Assembly: GCF_014648395.1 (NCBI RefSeq)
Contig: NZ_BMRA01000005.1
Location: 126,866-190,865, forward strand
Reading direction: 5' to 3'
Length of the DNA: 64,000 nt
Source of the DNA: Micromonospora fulviviridis
GTDB taxonomy: Bacteria; Actinomycetota; Actinomycetes; Mycobacteriales; Micromonosporaceae
Below the pieces are notes generated by a model that had not been told where the DNA came from, ran no database searches, and saw only the letters and a program-made list of their open reading frames with translations. Shown piece by piece: positions 39,720 through 50,325 of the stretch; the stretch's first letter is position 1, and the number at the start of each line of letters is the position of its first letter. Position numbers and translations under genes: made by a program.

Positions 39720-41816
39720 GTGGCCGCCGCAGACGCGCTCGCCAACGTACGCAACATCGGCATCATGGCGCACATCGATGCCGGTAAGACCACGACCACC
39801 GAGCGGATCCTGTTCTACACCGGTATCACGTACAAGATCGGTGAGGTCCACGAGGGCGCTGCCGTCATGGACTGGATGGAGCAGGAGCAGGAGCGTGGCA
39901 TCACCATCACCTCCGCTGCTACCAAGTGTGAGTGGAAGGGCCACACGATCCAGATCATCGACACGCCCGGTCACGTCGACTTCACGGTCGAGGTCGAGCG
40001 GTCGCTGCGGGTGCTGGACGGTGCGGTCGCGGTCTACGACGGTGTCGCCGGCGTGGAGCCGCAGACGGAGAACGTCTGGCGGCAGGCTGACAAGTACCAC
40101 GTCCCGCGGATGTGCTTCGTCAACAAGCTCGACCGGACCGGCGCCGACTTCTTCCGCTGCGTGCAGATGATGATCGACCGGCTCAACGCCACCCCGCTGG
40201 TGCTCCAGATCCCGATCGGGCTCGAGGGCGACCACATCGGTGTCGTCGACCTGATCAACATGCGGGCGCTCACCTGGCGCGGGGAGACCCAGAAGGGTGA
40301 GGACTACGCGATCGAGGAGATCCCGGCCGACCTGGCCGACTCCGCGGCCGAGTGGCGCGAGAAGCTGATGGAGACCCTGGCCGACGTCGACGACTCGGTG
40401 ATGGAGAAGTACCTGGAGGGCGAGGAGATCTCCGTCGAGGAGATCAAGGCCGCCATCCGGCGCGCCACCATCGCCAGCAAGGCCAACCCGGTGCTGTGCG
40501 GCTCGGCGTTCAAGAACAAGGGCGTGCAGCCCATGCTCGACGCCGTGGTCGACTACCTGCCGTCGCCGCTCGACGTCCCGGCCATCGAGGGCACCGCCAC
40601 CGACGGCGAGACGCCGATGCAGCGGAAGCCGTCGAAGGCCGAGCCGTTCTCGGGCCTGGCCTTCAAGATCCAAACCGACAAGCACCTCGGCAAGCTCACC
40701 TACGTCCGGGTCTACTCCGGTGTGGTCGAGACCGGTACCCAGGTGGTCAACTCCACCAAGGACCGCAAGGAGCGGATCGGCAAGATCTACCAGATGCACG
40801 CCAACAAGCGGGAAGAGCGCGGCTCGGCCCAGGCTGGCGACATCATCGCGGTGCAGGGTCTCAAGCAGACCACCACCGGCGACACGCTCTGCGACCCGGC
40901 CAACCCGGTCATCCTGGAGTCGATGACCTTCCCGGAGCCGGTCATCGAGGTCGCGATCGAGCCGAAGACCAAGGCCGACCAGGAGAAGCTCAGCACCGCC
41001 ATCCAGCGACTGGCCGAGGAGGACCCGACCTTCCGCGTCAAGCTGGACGAGGAGACCGGTCAGACGGTCATCTCCGGCATGGGCGAGCTGCACCTGGACA
41101 TCCTGGTCGACCGGATGCGCCGTGAGTTCAACGTCGAGGCGAACATCGGCAAGCCGCAGGTGGCGTACCGCGAGACGATCCGCCGCAAGGTGGAGAAGAT
41201 CGAGTACACCCACAAGAAGCAGACCGGTGGCTCCGGCCAGTACGCCCGCGTGATCGTGAGCATCGAGCCGCTGCCGCTGGACAACGACTCGCCGACCTAC
41301 GAGTTCGCGAACGCCGTCACCGGCGGCCGCATCCCCCGGGAGTTCATCCCGTCGGTGGACGCGGGCGCCCAGGACGCGATGCAGTACGGCATCCTCGCCG
41401 GCTTCCCGCTGGTGGGTGTCAAGCTGACGCTGCTGGACGGCCAGTACCACGAGGTCGACTCGTCGGAAATGGCATTCAAGATCGCCGGCTCGATGGTGAT
41501 GAAGGAGGCGGCCCGCAAGGCCGACCCCGCACTGCTCGAGCCGATGATGGCCGTTGAGGTCACCACCCCTGAGGAGAACATGGGTGACGTCATCGGCGAC
41601 CTCAACTCCCGACGGGGCATCATCCAGGCGATGGAGGAGCGCAGCGGCGCCCGCATCGTCCGGGCCCTGGTGCCGTTGTCGGAGATGTTCGGCTACGTCG
41701 GCGACCTGCGGTCGAAGACCCAGGGCCGGGCTAGCTACAGCATGCAGTTCGACTCCTACGCCGAGGTTCCGCAGAGCGTGGCGAAGGAGATCATCGCCAA
41801 GGCGACGGGTGAGTGA
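39720..41816 (+). CDS. fusA: Elongation factor G
   Basis: A 698-residue translocase GTPase. G domain motifs: [15 protein letters not shown] (P-loop), [10 protein letters not shown] (switch I), DTPGHVDF and NKLDRTG. The later domains include [20 protein letters not shown] and the domain IV segment [15 protein letters not shown]. The start is GTG 39720 ([15 protein letters not shown]). It lies between rpsG and tuf in the str operon, with stable hairpins on both sides that may set relative expression. Confidence 0.98.
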   Translation: MAAADALANVRNIGIMAHIDAGKTTTTERILFYTGITYKIGEVHEGAAVMDWMEQEQERGITITSAATKCEWKGHTIQIIDTPGHVDFTVEVERSLRVLDGAVAVYDGVAGVEPQTENVWRQADKYHVPRMCFVNKLDRTGADFFRCVQMMIDRLNATPLVLQIPIGLEGDHIGVVDLINMRALTWRGETQKGEDYAIEEIPADLADSAAEWREKLMETLADVDDSVMEKYLEGEEISVEEIKAAIRRATIASKANPVLCGSAFKNKGVQPMLDAVVDYLPSPLDVPAIEGTATDGETPMQRKPSKAEPFSGLAFKIQTDKHLGKLTYVRVYSGVVETGTQVVNSTKDRKERIGKIYQMHANKREERGSAQAGDIIAVQGLKQTTTGDTLCDPANPVILESMTFPEPVIEVAIEPKTKADQEKLSTAIQRLAEEDPTFRVKLDEETGQTVISGMGELHLDILVDRMRREFNVEANIGKPQVAYRETIRRKVEKIEYTHKKQTGGSGQYARVIVSIEPLPLDNDSPTYEFANAVTGGRIPREFIPSVDAGAQDAMQYGILAGFPLVGVKLTLLDGQYHEVDSSEMAFKIAGSMVMKEAARKADPALLEPMMAVEVTTPEENMGDVIGDLNSRRGIIQAMEERSGARIVRALVPLSEMFGYVGDLRSKTQGRASYSMQFDSYAEVPQSVAKEIIAKATGE

Positions 41817-41848
41817 CGCTCACCTGAGCTGATCGGATGATTCGGGGC

Positions 41849-41878
41849 GGTCGCGGGAGGGTTCTCCCGCCCGCGGCC
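41849..41878 (+). other. Intercistronic hairpin between fusA and tuf
   Basis: 12 bp plus one A-G mismatch (41849-41861 with 41866-41878) closing a TTCT loop. It lies in the 222-base fusA-tuf spacer, which also carries -10-like hexamers TAGGCT (41910) and TAAGGT (41951) without good -35 boxes. tuf may therefore have its own promoter. Confidence 0.55.
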
Positions 41879-42038
41879 ACCTCGGTCGGGTTGTGTGAAT
41901 CCGGGCCTGTAGGCTTCATCGCCGCAGAACCCACCAAGGCTCTCCGGCCGTAAGGTCGGAAAGGCTGTCGACAGAGTCCTAAGCGCCGACCCGGCGCACC
42001 GGGGCGAACGAACCAAGAAAGTCCACAGGAGGACACCA

Positions 42039-43232
42039 GTGGCGAAGGCGAAGTTCGAGCGGACTAAGCCGCACGTCAACATCGGCACCATTGGTCACAT
42101 CGACCACGGTAAGACGACGCTGACGGCGGCCATCACCAAGGTCCTGCACGACCAGTTCCCGGACCTCAACCCGTACACGCCGTTCGACGAGATCGACAAG
42201 GCGCCGGAGGAGAAGGCCCGCGGCATCACGATCTCCATCGCGCACGTCGAGTACCAGACCGAGGCGCGTCACTACGCGCACGTCGACTGCCCCGGTCACG
42301 CCGACTACATCAAGAACATGATCACCGGTGCCGCCCAGATGGACGGCGCGATCCTGGTGGTGGCGGCGACCGACGGCCCGATGCCGCAGACCCGCGAGCA
42401 CGTGCTGCTCGCCCGTCAGGTCGGTGTGCCGTACATCGTCGTGGCGCTCAACAAGAGCGACATGGTCGACGACGAGGAGCTCCTGGAGCTCGTCGAGCTC
42501 GAGGTGCGCGAGCTGCTCTCGTCGCAGGAGTACCCGGGTGACGACCTGCCGGTCGTGCGGGTCTCGGCGCTGAAGGCCCTCGAGGGTGACCCCGAGTGGA
42601 CCGGCAAGCTCATGGACCTCATGAACGCCGTCGACACCGCGATCCCGCAGCCGGAGCGCGAGACCGAGAAGCCGTTCCTCATGCCGATCGAGGACGTGTT
42701 CACGATCACCGGTCGTGGCACCGTCGTCACCGGTCGCGCCGAGCGTGGCATCCTCAAGCCGAACGAGGAGGTGGAGATCGTCGGCATCCGCGAGAAGTCG
42801 ATGAAGACCACCTGCACCGGCATCGAGATGTTCCGCAAGCTGCTCGACGAGGCCCGGGCCGGCGAGAACGTCGGTCTGCTCCTCCGCGGCATCAAGCGCG
42901 AGGACGTCGAGCGCGGCATGGTCGTCATCAAGCCGGGCACCACGACCCCGCACACGGAGTTCGAGGCGACGGTCTACATCCTCTCCAAGGAGGAGGGCGG
43001 CCGGCACACCCCGTTCTTCCAGAACTACCGTCCGCAGTTCTACTTCCGCACCACGGACGTCACCGGCGTCGTCACGCTGCCCGAGGGCACCGAGATGGTC
43101 ATGCCGGGCGACAACACCACGATGACCGTGAAGCTGATCCAGCCCATCGCGATGGAGGAAAACCTCAAGTTCGCGATCCGGGAGGGTGGCCGTACGGTCG
43201 GCGCTGGTCGCGTCACCAACATCATCAAGTGA
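42039..43232 (+). CDS. tuf: Elongation factor Tu
   Basis: A 397-residue GTPase that delivers aminoacyl-tRNA. Motifs: [59 protein letters not shown] and the barrel domains with [16 protein letters not shown]. The start is GTG 42039, with CAGGAGGA upstream. It is the last gene of the str operon; its own promoter in the 222-base spacer is possible. One tuf gene is visible in the window. Confidence 0.98.
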   Translation: MAKAKFERTKPHVNIGTIGHIDHGKTTLTAAITKVLHDQFPDLNPYTPFDEIDKAPEEKARGITISIAHVEYQTEARHYAHVDCPGHADYIKNMITGAAQMDGAILVVAATDGPMPQTREHVLLARQVGVPYIVVALNKSDMVDDEELLELVELEVRELLSSQEYPGDDLPVVRVSALKALEGDPEWTGKLMDLMNAVDTAIPQPERETEKPFLMPIEDVFTITGRGTVVTGRAERGILKPNEEVEIVGIREKSMKTTCTGIEMFRKLLDEARAGENVGLLLRGIKREDVERGMVVIKPGTTTPHTEFEATVYILSKEEGGRHTPFFQNYRPQFYFRTTDVTGVVTLPEGTEMVMPGDNTTMTVKLIQPIAMEENLKFAIREGGRTVGAGRVTNIIK

Positions 43233-43247
43233 GCTGGGTAACCCCGA

Positions 43248-43277
43248 TTAGCGTCGCCGCCGGTCGTGCGGCATACT
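43248..43277 (+). promoter_or_regulatory. Candidate S10 operon promoter
   Basis: TTAGCG (43248-43253), 18-base spacer, CATACT (43272-43277). A second candidate is TTAACG (43317-43322), 18 bases, GACAGT (43341-43346). Either would precede the leader hairpin; neither is strong. Confidence 0.35.
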
Positions 43278-43348
43278 AGTCAGGTTGCGTAACGACGGTC
43301 GGTCGCCCGCGTCCGGTTAACGCTGGACCTCCGGGAGGCAGACAGTCT

Positions 43349-43392
43349 CGCGTAGGGTGGTTGATCGCCCCTGGCGGTCAACCACCCTCGCG
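43349..43392 (+). promoter_or_regulatory. 20-bp hairpin in the S10 operon leader
   Basis: CGCG pairs with CGCG outside a bulged T at 43353, then a continuous 16-bp stem (43354-43369 with 43373-43388, one U-G) closes a CCT triloop. It is the longest hairpin by paired bases in the window. It lies about 195 bases before rpsJ and 117 after tuf. It has no T tract. It could end tuf transcription or act as the regulatory leader structure. Confidence 0.6.
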
Positions 43393-43482
43393 CGGCGTCC
43401 AGGTCGCGGTCACTGCGATCGGCGCCATGACCCACCGCGTGGTCGGAAATCGCTCCGGAGTCCCGGGGCGGAGCCTGGCCCA

Positions 43483-43513
43483 CGGGCGCGACACGCCCGA
43501 CCGCGGGGGTCGG
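43483..43513 (+). promoter_or_regulatory. Leader motif shared with the str operon (copy 2)
   Basis: CGGGC-GCGACAC-GCCCG hairpin (43483-43499) overlapping a second possible hairpin CCGACC-GCGGG-GGTCGG (43497-43513). The two are mutually exclusive because they share 43497-43499. Bases 43489-43507 equal 38665-38683 in the rpsL leader. Confidence 0.6.
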
Positions 43514-43521
43514 CGAAGTGG

Positions 43522-43543
43522 GCCTGTACCAGCCGGTACAGGC
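43522..43543 (+). promoter_or_regulatory. Second hairpin of the rpsJ leader
   Basis: Perfect 9-bp stem GCCTGTACC / GGTACAGGC with an AGCC loop, 42 bases before the rpsJ start. Confidence 0.5.
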
Positions 43544-43585
43544 GCCCGCAACACAGCGGCATCGAGAGAAGGAACAGAAGCCACC

Positions 43586-43894
43586 ATGGCGGGACAGAAG
43601 ATCCGCATCCGGCTCAAGGCCTATGACCACGAGGTCGTCGACTCCTCGGCTCGGAAGATCGTCGAGACGGTGACGCGTACCGGGGCGCAGGTCGCTGGCC
43701 CGGTGCCGCTGCCCACGGAGATCAACCGTTTCTGCGTTATCCGCTCGCCGCACAAGTACAAGGACTCGCGCGAGCACTTCGAGATGCGCACGCACAAGCG
43801 TCTGATCGACATCATCGACCCGACCCCGAAGACGGTCGACTCGCTCATGCGCCTCGACCTGCCGGCTGGCGTCGACATCGAGATCAAGCTGTAG
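43586..43894 (+). CDS. rpsJ: Small ribosomal subunit protein uS10
   Basis: A 102-residue 30S head protein that also pairs with NusB in antitermination and binds NusG. Seen: [40 protein letters not shown] and [20 protein letters not shown]. The start is ATG 43586, with GAGAAGGAA upstream. It is the first gene of the S10 operon, preceded by a structured leader of about 350 bases. Confidence 0.98.
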
Positions 43895-43905
43895 GGACCG
43901 GACAA

Positions 43906-44571
43906 ATGGACAGGCAAGTCAAGGGGATCCTGGGCGCAAAGCTCGGCATGACCCAGGTCTGGGACAACAACCGCGTTGTTCCCGTGACCGTGGTTCAGGC
44001 CGGCCCGTGCGTCGTGAGCCAGGTTCGTAGCGCCGACAAGGACGGTTACTCCGCGGTCCAGCTGGCGTACGGGGCCATCGACCCGCGCAAGGTCAAGAAG
44101 CCGATCGCCGGGCACTACGCCAAGGCGGACGTCGCGCCGCGCCGGCACATCGTCGAGCTGCGCACCGCGGACGCCGCGGACTACTCGCCGGGCCAGGAGG
44201 TCACGGTCGAGGAGTTCCCGGCCGGCGTGACCATCGACGTCACCGGCAAGACCAAGGGCAAGGGCTACGCCGGCCCGATGAAGCGGCACGGCTTCCACGG
44301 TCTGCGCGCCAGCCACGGCGTCGAGCGCAAGCACCGCTCGCCGGGCTCGATCGGCGCCTGCGCGACCCCGGGTCGCGTCTTCAAGGGCACCCGGATGGCG
44401 GGTCGGATGGGTGGCGTTCGCTACACCGTCCAGAACCTGACCGTCCAGGCCGTGGACACCGAGAACAACCTCCTGCTCGTCCGTGGTGCCATCCCCGGCC
44501 CCAAGGGCGCGCTGGTCCTGGTCCGTACCGCGGCCAAGGCCAAGGTGAAGAAGGGCGGTGCGGCCAAGTGA
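43906..44571 (+). CDS. rplC: Large ribosomal subunit protein uL3
   Basis: A 221-residue early-assembly 50S protein whose loop reaches the peptidyl transferase centre. Seen: [40 protein letters not shown] and [25 protein letters not shown] loop residues, with MAGRMGG. It starts at ATG 43906 and overlaps the rplD GTG by 4 bases. Confidence 0.98.
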   Translation: MDRQVKGILGAKLGMTQVWDNNRVVPVTVVQAGPCVVSQVRSADKDGYSAVQLAYGAIDPRKVKKPIAGHYAKADVAPRRHIVELRTADAADYSPGQEVTVEEFPAGVTIDVTGKTKGKGYAGPMKRHGFHGLRASHGVERKHRSPGSIGACATPGRVFKGTRMAGRMGGVRYTVQNLTVQAVDTENNLLLVRGAIPGPKGALVLVRTAAKAKVKKGGAAK

Positions 44572-45218
44572 CCACCGTTGACGTCCTCAACGTCGAAGGC
44601 GCCAAGAGCGGCTCCGTCGAGCTGCCGGCCGACATCTTCGACGTCCAGGCCAACATCCCGCTGATGCACCAGGTCGTGGTGGCTCAGCTGGCGGCGGCCC
44701 GGCAGGGCACGCACAAGGCCAAGACCCGCGGCGAGGTCTCCGGTGGAGGCAGGAAGCCGTACAAGCAGAAGGGCACCGGTCGTGCCCGCCAGGGCTCGAC
44801 CCGCGCGCCGCAGTTCGCCGGCGGTGGCGTGGTCCACGGCCCGGTGCCGCGCGACTACAGCCAGCGCACCCCGAAGAAGATGAAGGCCGCCGCCCTGCGT
44901 GGCGCCCTCTCCGACCGGGCCCGCGCCGGCCAGGTGCACGTCGTCGAGGCGTTCGTCTCGGGCGAGAAGCCGTCGACCAAGGCCGCGCTGGCCACGCTGA
45001 CGAAGCTGACCGAGGCCCGCCGGGTCCTGGTCGTGCTGAGCAGCACCGACGAGCTGAACTGGGTGTCGCTGCGCAACGAGCCGCGGGTGCACCTGATCGA
45101 GGCCGGCCAGCTCAACACGTACGACGTGCTGGTGGCCGACGACGTGGTCTTCACGAAGGAGGCCCTGGACGAGTTCCTGGGCGTTCCCGCCGAGACCACC
45201 GAGGAGGGTGGCAAGTGA
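44568..45218 (+). CDS. rplD: Large ribosomal subunit protein uL4
   Basis: A 216-residue 50S protein lining the exit tunnel; in enterobacteria it represses the S10 operon. Seen: [20 protein letters not shown], the tunnel loop [20 protein letters not shown] and [20 protein letters not shown]. The start is GTG 44568, overlapping the rplC stop. It overlaps rplW by 4 bases. Confidence 0.97.
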   Translation: MTTVDVLNVEGAKSGSVELPADIFDVQANIPLMHQVVVAQLAAARQGTHKAKTRGEVSGGGRKPYKQKGTGRARQGSTRAPQFAGGGVVHGPVPRDYSQRTPKKMKAAALRGALSDRARAGQVHVVEAFVSGEKPSTKAALATLTKLTEARRVLVVLSSTDELNWVSLRNEPRVHLIEAGQLNTYDVLVADDVVFTKEALDEFLGVPAETTEEGGK

Positions 45219-45517
45219 GCACGATCGCCGATCCGCGCGACATCATCGTCGCCCCGGTCGTCTCGGAGAAGAGCTACAGCGAGCTGAACCGGAACTGGTA
45301 CACCTTCCTGGTGCACCCGGACGCGAACAAGACCGAGATCAAGATCGCTATCCAGCAGATCTTCAACGTCCGCGTCCTGACGGTCAACACGCTCAACCGC
45401 GAGGGCAAGCGCAAGCGCACCAAGACCGGCTTCGGTCAGCGCAAGGCGACCAAGCGGGCGATCGTGAAGCTGGCTGACGGTGACCGTATCGAGGCCTTCG
45501 GCGGCCCGGTCAGCTGA
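45215..45517 (+). CDS. rplW: Large ribosomal subunit protein uL23
   Basis: A 100-residue protein at the tunnel exit, docking site for trigger factor and signal recognition particle. Seen: [40 protein letters not shown] and [20 protein letters not shown]. The GTG start overlaps the rplD stop. Confidence 0.97.
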   Translation: MSTIADPRDIIVAPVVSEKSYSELNRNWYTFLVHPDANKTEIKIAIQQIFNVRVLTVNTLNREGKRKRTKTGFGQRKATKRAIVKLADGDRIEAFGGPVS

Positions 45518-45529
45518 GGGGTGTAGACA

Positions 45530-46369
45530 ATGGCTATCCGTAAGTACAAGCCGACGACGCCGGGCCGGCGTGGCTCGAGCGTCGCCGACTTCGCCGAGAT
45601 CACCCGGTCGACGCCCGAGAAGTCGCTGCTGGCTCCGCTGCCGAAGAAGGGCGGACGCAACGCCCACGGCCGGATCACCACCCGGCACCACGGTGGCGGC
45701 CACAAGCGGCAGTACCGCCTGATCGACTTCAAGCGGGTCGACAAGGACGGCGTGCCGGCGAAGGTCGCGCACATCGAGTACGACCCGAACCGCACCGCGC
45801 GCATCGCGCTGCTGCACTACGCCGACGGCGAGAAGCGCTACATCATCGCGCCGAAGGACCTGAAGCAGGGCGACCGGGTGGAGTCGGGGCCGAGCGCCGA
45901 CATCAAGCCGGGCAACAACCTGCCGCTGCGCAACATCCCGGTCGGTACCACCATCCACAACGTGGAGCTGCGTCCGGGCGGCGGCGCCAAGCTGGCCCGT
46001 TCGGCCGGCGTCGGCATCCAGCTGCTCGGCCGTGAGGGCGCGTACGCGACCCTCCGCATGCCGTCCGGCGAGATCCGGCGCGTCGACGTGCGCTGCCGCG
46101 CCAGCGTCGGCGAGATCGGCAACGCCGACCAGTCGAACATCAACTGGGGTAAGGCCGGCCGGATGCGGTGGAAGGGCAAGCGCCCGACCGTCCGTGGTGT
46201 GGCCATGAACCCGGTCGACCACCCGCACGGTGGTGGTGAGGGTAAGACCTCCGGTGGTCGCCACCCGGTCAACCCGCAGGGTAAGCCCGAGGGCCGCACC
46301 CGTCGTAAGGGCCAGCCGAGCGACCGGCTGATCGTCCGCCGCCGCTACGCCACGCGTAAGCGCGGCTGA
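45530..46369 (+). CDS. rplB: Large ribosomal subunit protein uL2
   Basis: A 279-residue protein needed for subunit joining and peptidyl transfer. Seen: [40 protein letters not shown] and [20 protein letters not shown] with the functionally important His. It starts at ATG 45530 and is followed by rpsS after 12 bases. Confidence 0.98.
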   Translation: MAIRKYKPTTPGRRGSSVADFAEITRSTPEKSLLAPLPKKGGRNAHGRITTRHHGGGHKRQYRLIDFKRVDKDGVPAKVAHIEYDPNRTARIALLHYADGEKRYIIAPKDLKQGDRVESGPSADIKPGNNLPLRNIPVGTTIHNVELRPGGGAKLARSAGVGIQLLGREGAYATLRMPSGEIRRVDVRCRASVGEIGNADQSNINWGKAGRMRWKGKRPTVRGVAMNPVDHPHGGGEGKTSGGRHPVNPQGKPEGRTRRKGQPSDRLIVRRRYATRKRG

Positions 46370-46381
46370 GGGAGATAAGAC

Positions 46382-46663
46382 ATGCCTCGCAGCCTGAAGA
46401 AGGGCCCGTTCGTCGACGACCACCTGCTCAAGAAGGTGGAGACGCAGAACGACAAGGGCTCGAAGAACGTCATCAAGACCTGGTCGCGCCGCTCGACGAT
46501 CATCCCGGAGATGCTGGGTCACACGATCGCCGTGCACGACGGACGTAAGCACGTCCCGGTCTTCGTGACCGAGGCCATGGTCGGGCACAAGCTCGGCGAG
46601 TTCGCGCTGACCCGCACGTTCAAGGGTCACGAGAAGGACGACCGGAAGAGCCGCCGGCGCTGA
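46382..46663 (+). CDS. rpsS: Small ribosomal subunit protein uS19
   Basis: A 93-residue 30S head protein that contacts the A-site tRNA and bridges to the 50S. Seen: [40 protein letters not shown] and [20 protein letters not shown]. Confidence 0.98.
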   Translation: MPRSLKKGPFVDDHLLKKVETQNDKGSKNVIKTWSRRSTIIPEMLGHTIAVHDGRKHVPVFVTEAMVGHKLGEFALTRTFKGHEKDDRKSRRR

Positions 46664-46703
46664 CGCCGCGGGCATACGGATAGAGGAACAAGGGGTTACA
46701 GCG

Positions 46704-47159
46704 ATGCCAGGAAAGGGCGACGCTCCGGTGCTTCCGGGCGCGCGGGCGGTTGCGCGGCACGTGCGCATCTCGCCGATGAAGGCGCGCCGGGTGGTCAACC
46801 TCGTCCGCGGCCTGCCCGCGAAGGAGGCGCTCACGGTGCTGCAGTTCGCGCCGCAGGCTGCGAGCGAGCAGGTGTACAAGGTGCTCGCGAGCGCGATCGC
46901 CAACGCGGAGAACAACGAGCGGCTGGACCCCGATGCGCTGCTCGTCAGCGAGGCGTTCGTCGACGAGGGCCCGACGATGAAGCGGTTCCGGCCGCGGGCG
47001 CAGGGCCGGGCCTACCGGATCCGCAAGCGGACCTGCCACATCACCGTGGCGGTCGAGGCGGTTGCGCCGGCCGCGCCGAAGAAGTCGGCGAAGAAGGCCG
47101 CCCCGGCCAAGCAGGCCGAGGCCGCTGAGGGGCAGAGCACGACGGAAGGTGCCGAGTAA
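46704..47159 (+). CDS. rplV: Large ribosomal subunit protein uL22
   Basis: A 151-residue protein whose beta-hairpin lines the exit tunnel near the macrolide site. Seen: [30 protein letters not shown] helix and the hairpin [20 protein letters not shown]. The last 30 residues are an Ala/Lys/Glu-rich tail not present in E. coli. Its stop overlaps the rpsC ATG by one base (TAATG). Confidence 0.97.
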   Translation: MPGKGDAPVLPGARAVARHVRISPMKARRVVNLVRGLPAKEALTVLQFAPQAASEQVYKVLASAIANAENNERLDPDALLVSEAFVDEGPTMKRFRPRAQGRAYRIRKRTCHITVAVEAVAPAAPKKSAKKAAPAKQAEAAEGQSTTEGAE

Positions 47160-48031
47160 TGGGTCAGAAGGTTCACCCCACTGGGTTCCGGCTCGGCATC
47201 TCGACCGACTGGAAGTCCCGCTGGTTCGCGGACAAGCTCTACAAGGACTACATCGGCGAGGACGTCAAGATCCGCCGGATGATGTCCAAGGGCCTCGAGC
47301 GCGCCGGGATCTCCAAGGTCGACATCGAGCGCACCCGGGACCGGGTCCGCGTCGACATCCACACCGCCCGGCCGGGCATCGTCATCGGCCGTAAGGGTGC
47401 GGAGGCCGACCGGATCCGCGGCGAGCTGGAGAAGCTCACCGGCAAGCAGGTCCAGCTGAACATCATCGAGGTGAAGAACCCCGAGTCGGACGCGCAGCTG
47501 GTCGCCCAGGGCGTCGCCGAGCAGCTGTCCAGCCGGGTCAGCTTCCGTCGGGCCATGCGCAAGGCGATGCAGTCCGCGATGAAGAACCCGGTCTGCAAGG
47601 GCATCCGGGTGCAGGTCTCGGGTCGTCTCGGCGGCGCCGAGATGAGCCGGACCGAGTTCTACCGCGAGGGCCGGGTTCCGCTGCACACGCTGCGGGCCAA
47701 CATCGAGTACGGCTTCTTCGAGGCCCGTACCACCTTCGGCCGGATCGGCGTGAAGGTCTGGATCTACAAGGGCGACGCCGTCCCGGGCCGCGAGGCCCCG
47801 GCCGAGGCCGCCCCGTCGCGCGGCCCGCGCCGCGACCGTGGCGACCGGCCGGAGCGGCCGCGCCGTGGCCGGTCGGGTTCGTCGGGCACGACCGCCGGTG
47901 GCACCGAGGCCGGCCGGGCTGCCGCGACCACCATCGCGCAGCAGGCGGAGACGCCGGCCGGTGAGCCGGTCGACGCCGGAGCCGTGGCCGCGGCCGCGAC
48001 CCAGCCGGCAGAAACGCAGCAGGAGGGCTGA
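47159..48031 (+). CDS. rpsC: Small ribosomal subunit protein uS3
   Basis: A 290-residue mRNA-entry protein. The KH domain ([20 protein letters not shown]) and C-terminal domain ([34 protein letters not shown]) are complete by about residue 210. The remaining 80 residues are an Arg/Pro then Ala/Gly/Thr-rich extension longer than in E. coli (233 residues in total there). It is coupled to rplV by a one-base overlap. Confidence 0.97.
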   Translation: MGQKVHPTGFRLGISTDWKSRWFADKLYKDYIGEDVKIRRMMSKGLERAGISKVDIERTRDRVRVDIHTARPGIVIGRKGAEADRIRGELEKLTGKQVQLNIIEVKNPESDAQLVAQGVAEQLSSRVSFRRAMRKAMQSAMKNPVCKGIRVQVSGRLGGAEMSRTEFYREGRVPLHTLRANIEYGFFEARTTFGRIGVKVWIYKGDAVPGREAPAEAAPSRGPRRDRGDRPERPRRGRSGSSGTTAGGTEAGRAAATTIAQQAETPAGEPVDAGAVAAAATQPAETQQEG

Positions 48032-48034
48032 CAG

Positions 48035-48460
48035 ATGCTGATGCCGCGCAAGCCCCCGAAGGGCTTCCGCAAGCCGCACCACCCGGACCGCCACGGCGCG
48101 TCCAAGGGTGGTAACCGGGTGGTGTTCGGCGAGTTCGGGATCCAGGCTCTTGAGCCGGCGTACGTGACCAACCGCCAGATCGAGTCGGCGCGTATCGCGA
48201 TGACCCGCCACATCAAGCGTGGCGGCAAGGTCTGGATCACGATCTTCCCGGACCAGGCCCTCACCAAGAAGCCGGCCGAGACCCGGATGGGTTCCGGTAA
48301 GGGTTCGCCCGAGTGGTGGGTCGCCAACGTCAAGCCGGGGCGGGTTCTCTTCGAGATGTCCTTCCCCAACGAGCAGATCGCGCGAGAGGCGATGCGTCGC
48401 GCGATCCACAAGCTCCCGATGAAGTGCCGCATTGTTACGCGCGAAGTGGGTGAATCCTGA
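48035..48460 (+). CDS. rplP: Large ribosomal subunit protein uL16
   Basis: A 141-residue protein near the A site that organises tRNA binding; evernimicin and avilamycin contact this region. Seen: [40 protein letters not shown] and [22 protein letters not shown] 48035 was chosen over ATG 48041 because AGGAGG lies exactly 8 bases upstream of the first. Its stop overlaps rpmC by one base. Confidence 0.97.
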   Translation: MLMPRKPPKGFRKPHHPDRHGASKGGNRVVFGEFGIQALEPAYVTNRQIESARIAMTRHIKRGGKVWITIFPDQALTKKPAETRMGSGKGSPEWWVANVKPGRVLFEMSFPNEQIAREAMRRAIHKLPMKCRIVTREVGES

Positions 48461-48696
48461 TGGCAGCGGGCGTCAAGGCCTCCGAGCTGCGTGAGCTCTC
48501 CGAGGAGGAGCTGGTCACGAAGCTGCGCGAGGCGAAGGCGGAGCTGTTCAACCTCCGCGTGCAGGCCGCAACCGGGCAGCTGGACAACAACCGGCGGCTG
48601 CAGGTCATCCGTCGGGAGATCGCCCGGATCTACACGATCATGCGTGAGCGTGAGCTGGGTCTCTCGGCCGCGCCGACTGAGGTGACTGCATCATGA
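48460..48696 (+). CDS. rpmC: Large ribosomal subunit protein uL29
   Basis: A 78-residue two-helix protein next to L23 at the tunnel exit. Seen: [20 protein letters not shown] and [19 protein letters not shown]. It starts at ATG 48460, overlapping the rplP stop, and overlaps rpsQ by 4 bases. Confidence 0.97.
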   Translation: MAAGVKASELRELSEEELVTKLREAKAELFNLRVQAATGQLDNNRRLQVIRREIARIYTIMRERELGLSAAPTEVTAS

Positions 48697-48971
48697 GTGA
48701 GAACACCACCGCCGCCACCGCGCGGGCCCGCCGCAAGGTGCGTGAGGGCCTCGTGGTCAGCGACAAGATGGAAAAGACCGTCGTGGTCGAGGTCGAGGAC
48801 CGGGTCAAGCACGCGCTGTACGGCAAGATCATGCGCCGGACCAGCAAGCTGAAGGTCCACGACGAGCAGAACTCGGCCGGCATCGGCGACCGGGTCCTGA
48901 TCATGGAGACCCGGCCGCTCTCCGCCACCAAGCGGTGGCGGCTCGTGGAGATCCTCGAGAAGGCCAAGTAG
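48693..48971 (+). CDS. rpsQ: Small ribosomal subunit protein uS17
   Basis: A 92-residue OB-fold 16S rRNA-binding protein. Seen: [40 protein letters not shown] and [21 protein letters not shown] 12-residue Ala/Thr-rich N-terminal extension precedes the fold. It is the last gene of the S10 operon; a hairpin and 98 bases separate it from rplN. Confidence 0.97.
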   Translation: MSENTTAATARARRKVREGLVVSDKMEKTVVVEVEDRVKHALYGKIMRRTSKLKVHDEQNSAGIGDRVLIMETRPLSATKRWRLVEILEKAK

Positions 48972-49019
48972 CGAAGGCTCGAGCTCGGCCGGGTTCGGTC
49001 GGGCGCAGGTTCCGCCAGG

Positions 49020-49045
49020 CTCCGGCCGCCTCCGGGCGGCCGGAG
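49020..49045 (+). other. Hairpin between the S10 and spc gene sets
   Basis: Perfect 11-bp stem CTCCGGCCGCC / GGCGGCCGGAG with a TCCG loop closed by C-G, an extra-stable UNCG-type tetraloop. There is no T tract. It lies 24 bases before the rplN start. Confidence 0.65.
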
Positions 49046-49069
49046 AACCGGCAGACATAGGAGATAGAC

Positions 49070-49438
49070 GTGATTCAGCAGGAGTCGCGACTGCGCGTCG
49101 CCGACAACACGGGTGCCCGGGAGATCCTGTGCATCCGGGTTCTCGGTGGCTCCGGTCGGCGCTACGCGAGCATCGGCGACGTCATCGTGGCCACGGTCAA
49201 GGACGCGATCCCCGGTGCCGGTGTGAAGAAGGGCGACGTCGTCAAGGCCGTCGTCGTTCGCACCGCCAAGGAGAAGCGGCGGCCGGACGGCTCGTACATC
49301 CGCTTCGACGAGAACGCCGCCGTCATCATCAAGGACGGTGGGGACCCGCGCGGTACCCGCATCTTCGGCCCGGTGGGCCGCGAGCTGCGGGACAAGCGGT
49401 TCATGAAGATCATCTCTCTCGCGCCGGAGGTGTTGTGA
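49070..49438 (+). CDS. rplN: Large ribosomal subunit protein uL14
   Basis: A 122-residue subunit-interface protein and docking site of the silencing factor RsfS. Seen: [40 protein letters not shown] and [20 protein letters not shown]. The start is GTG 49070 with AGGAG upstream. It is the first gene of the spc set and overlaps rplX by 4 bases. Confidence 0.98.
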   Translation: MIQQESRLRVADNTGAREILCIRVLGGSGRRYASIGDVIVATVKDAIPGAGVKKGDVVKAVVVRTAKEKRRPDGSYIRFDENAAVIIKDGGDPRGTRIFGPVGRELRDKRFMKIISLAPEVL

Positions 49439-49755
49439 CCGTGAAGGTCAAGAAGGGCGACACGGTCGTCGTCATCGCCGGCAAGGACAAGGGTGCCAAG
49501 GGTAAGGTCATCGCGGCCTACCCGCGGCAGGACAAGGTCCTGGTCGAGGGCGTGAACCGGGTCAAGAAGCACACCCGCATCAGCACCACCCAGCGTGGCG
49601 CCAAGACCGGTGGCATCGTCACCCAGGAGGCCCCGATCCACGTCTCGAACGTGCAGGTCCTGGACTCCGACGGCAAGCCGACCCGGGTCGGTTACCGGAT
49701 CGACGACAACGGCCAGAAGGTCCGCATCGCGCGTAGCACCGGTAAGGACCTCTGA
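49435..49755 (+). CDS. rplX: Large ribosomal subunit protein uL24
   Basis: A 106-residue assembly initiator with a KOW motif: [20 protein letters not shown], then [20 protein letters not shown]. The start was taken as the GTG at 49435 overlapping the rplN stop (GTGA). A second GTG two codons later is the alternative. It overlaps rplE by one base. Confidence 0.95.
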   Translation: MTVKVKKGDTVVVIAGKDKGAKGKVIAAYPRQDKVLVEGVNRVKKHTRISTTQRGAKTGGIVTQEAPIHVSNVQVLDSDGKPTRVGYRIDDNGQKVRIARSTGKDL

Positions 49756-50324
49756 TGACCACGGCTACCGAAACCAAGACCCTGCCGCGCCTCAAGGAGC
49801 GGTACCGCAACGAGGTCGTGGCGAAGCTGCAGGAGCAGTACAGCTACGGCAACCCCATGCAGGTGCCCGGGCTCGTCAAGATCGTCGTCAACATGGGTGT
49901 CGGCGAGGCTGCTCGCGACGCCAAGCTGATCGACGGCGCGGTCCGCGACCTGGCCACCATCACCGGCCAGAAGCCGCTGGTGCGGCGGGCGACCAAGTCC
50001 ATCGCGCAGTTCAAGCTTCGCGAGGGCATGCCGATCGGCGCGAAGGTCACCCTGCGCGGCGACCGGATGTGGGAGTTCCTGGACCGGCTGCTCTCGATCG
50101 CGCTGCCGCGTATCCGCGACTTCCGCGGCCTGGACGGGCGCAAGCTCGACGGCCACGGCAACTACACGTTCGGTCTGACCGAGCAGTCGGTGTTCCACGA
50201 GATCGACCAGGACAAGATCGATCGCCAGCGGGGCATGGACATCACGGTGGTCACGACCGCCACGACCGACGACGAGGGCCGGGCGCTGCTCAAGCTCCTG
50301 GGCTTCCCGTTCAAGGAGAACTGA
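49755..50324 (+). CDS. rplE: Large ribosomal subunit protein uL5
   Basis: A 189-residue 5S rRNA-binding protein of the central protuberance. Seen: [40 protein letters not shown] and [20 protein letters not shown]. It starts at ATG 49755, sharing a base with the rplX stop; rpsN follows after one base. Confidence 0.98.
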   Translation: MTTATETKTLPRLKERYRNEVVAKLQEQYSYGNPMQVPGLVKIVVNMGVGEAARDAKLIDGAVRDLATITGQKPLVRRATKSIAQFKLREGMPIGAKVTLRGDRMWEFLDRLLSIALPRIRDFRGLDGRKLDGHGNYTFGLTEQSVFHEIDQDKIDRQRGMDITVVTTATTDDEGRALLKLLGFPFKEN

Positions 50325-50325
50325 G

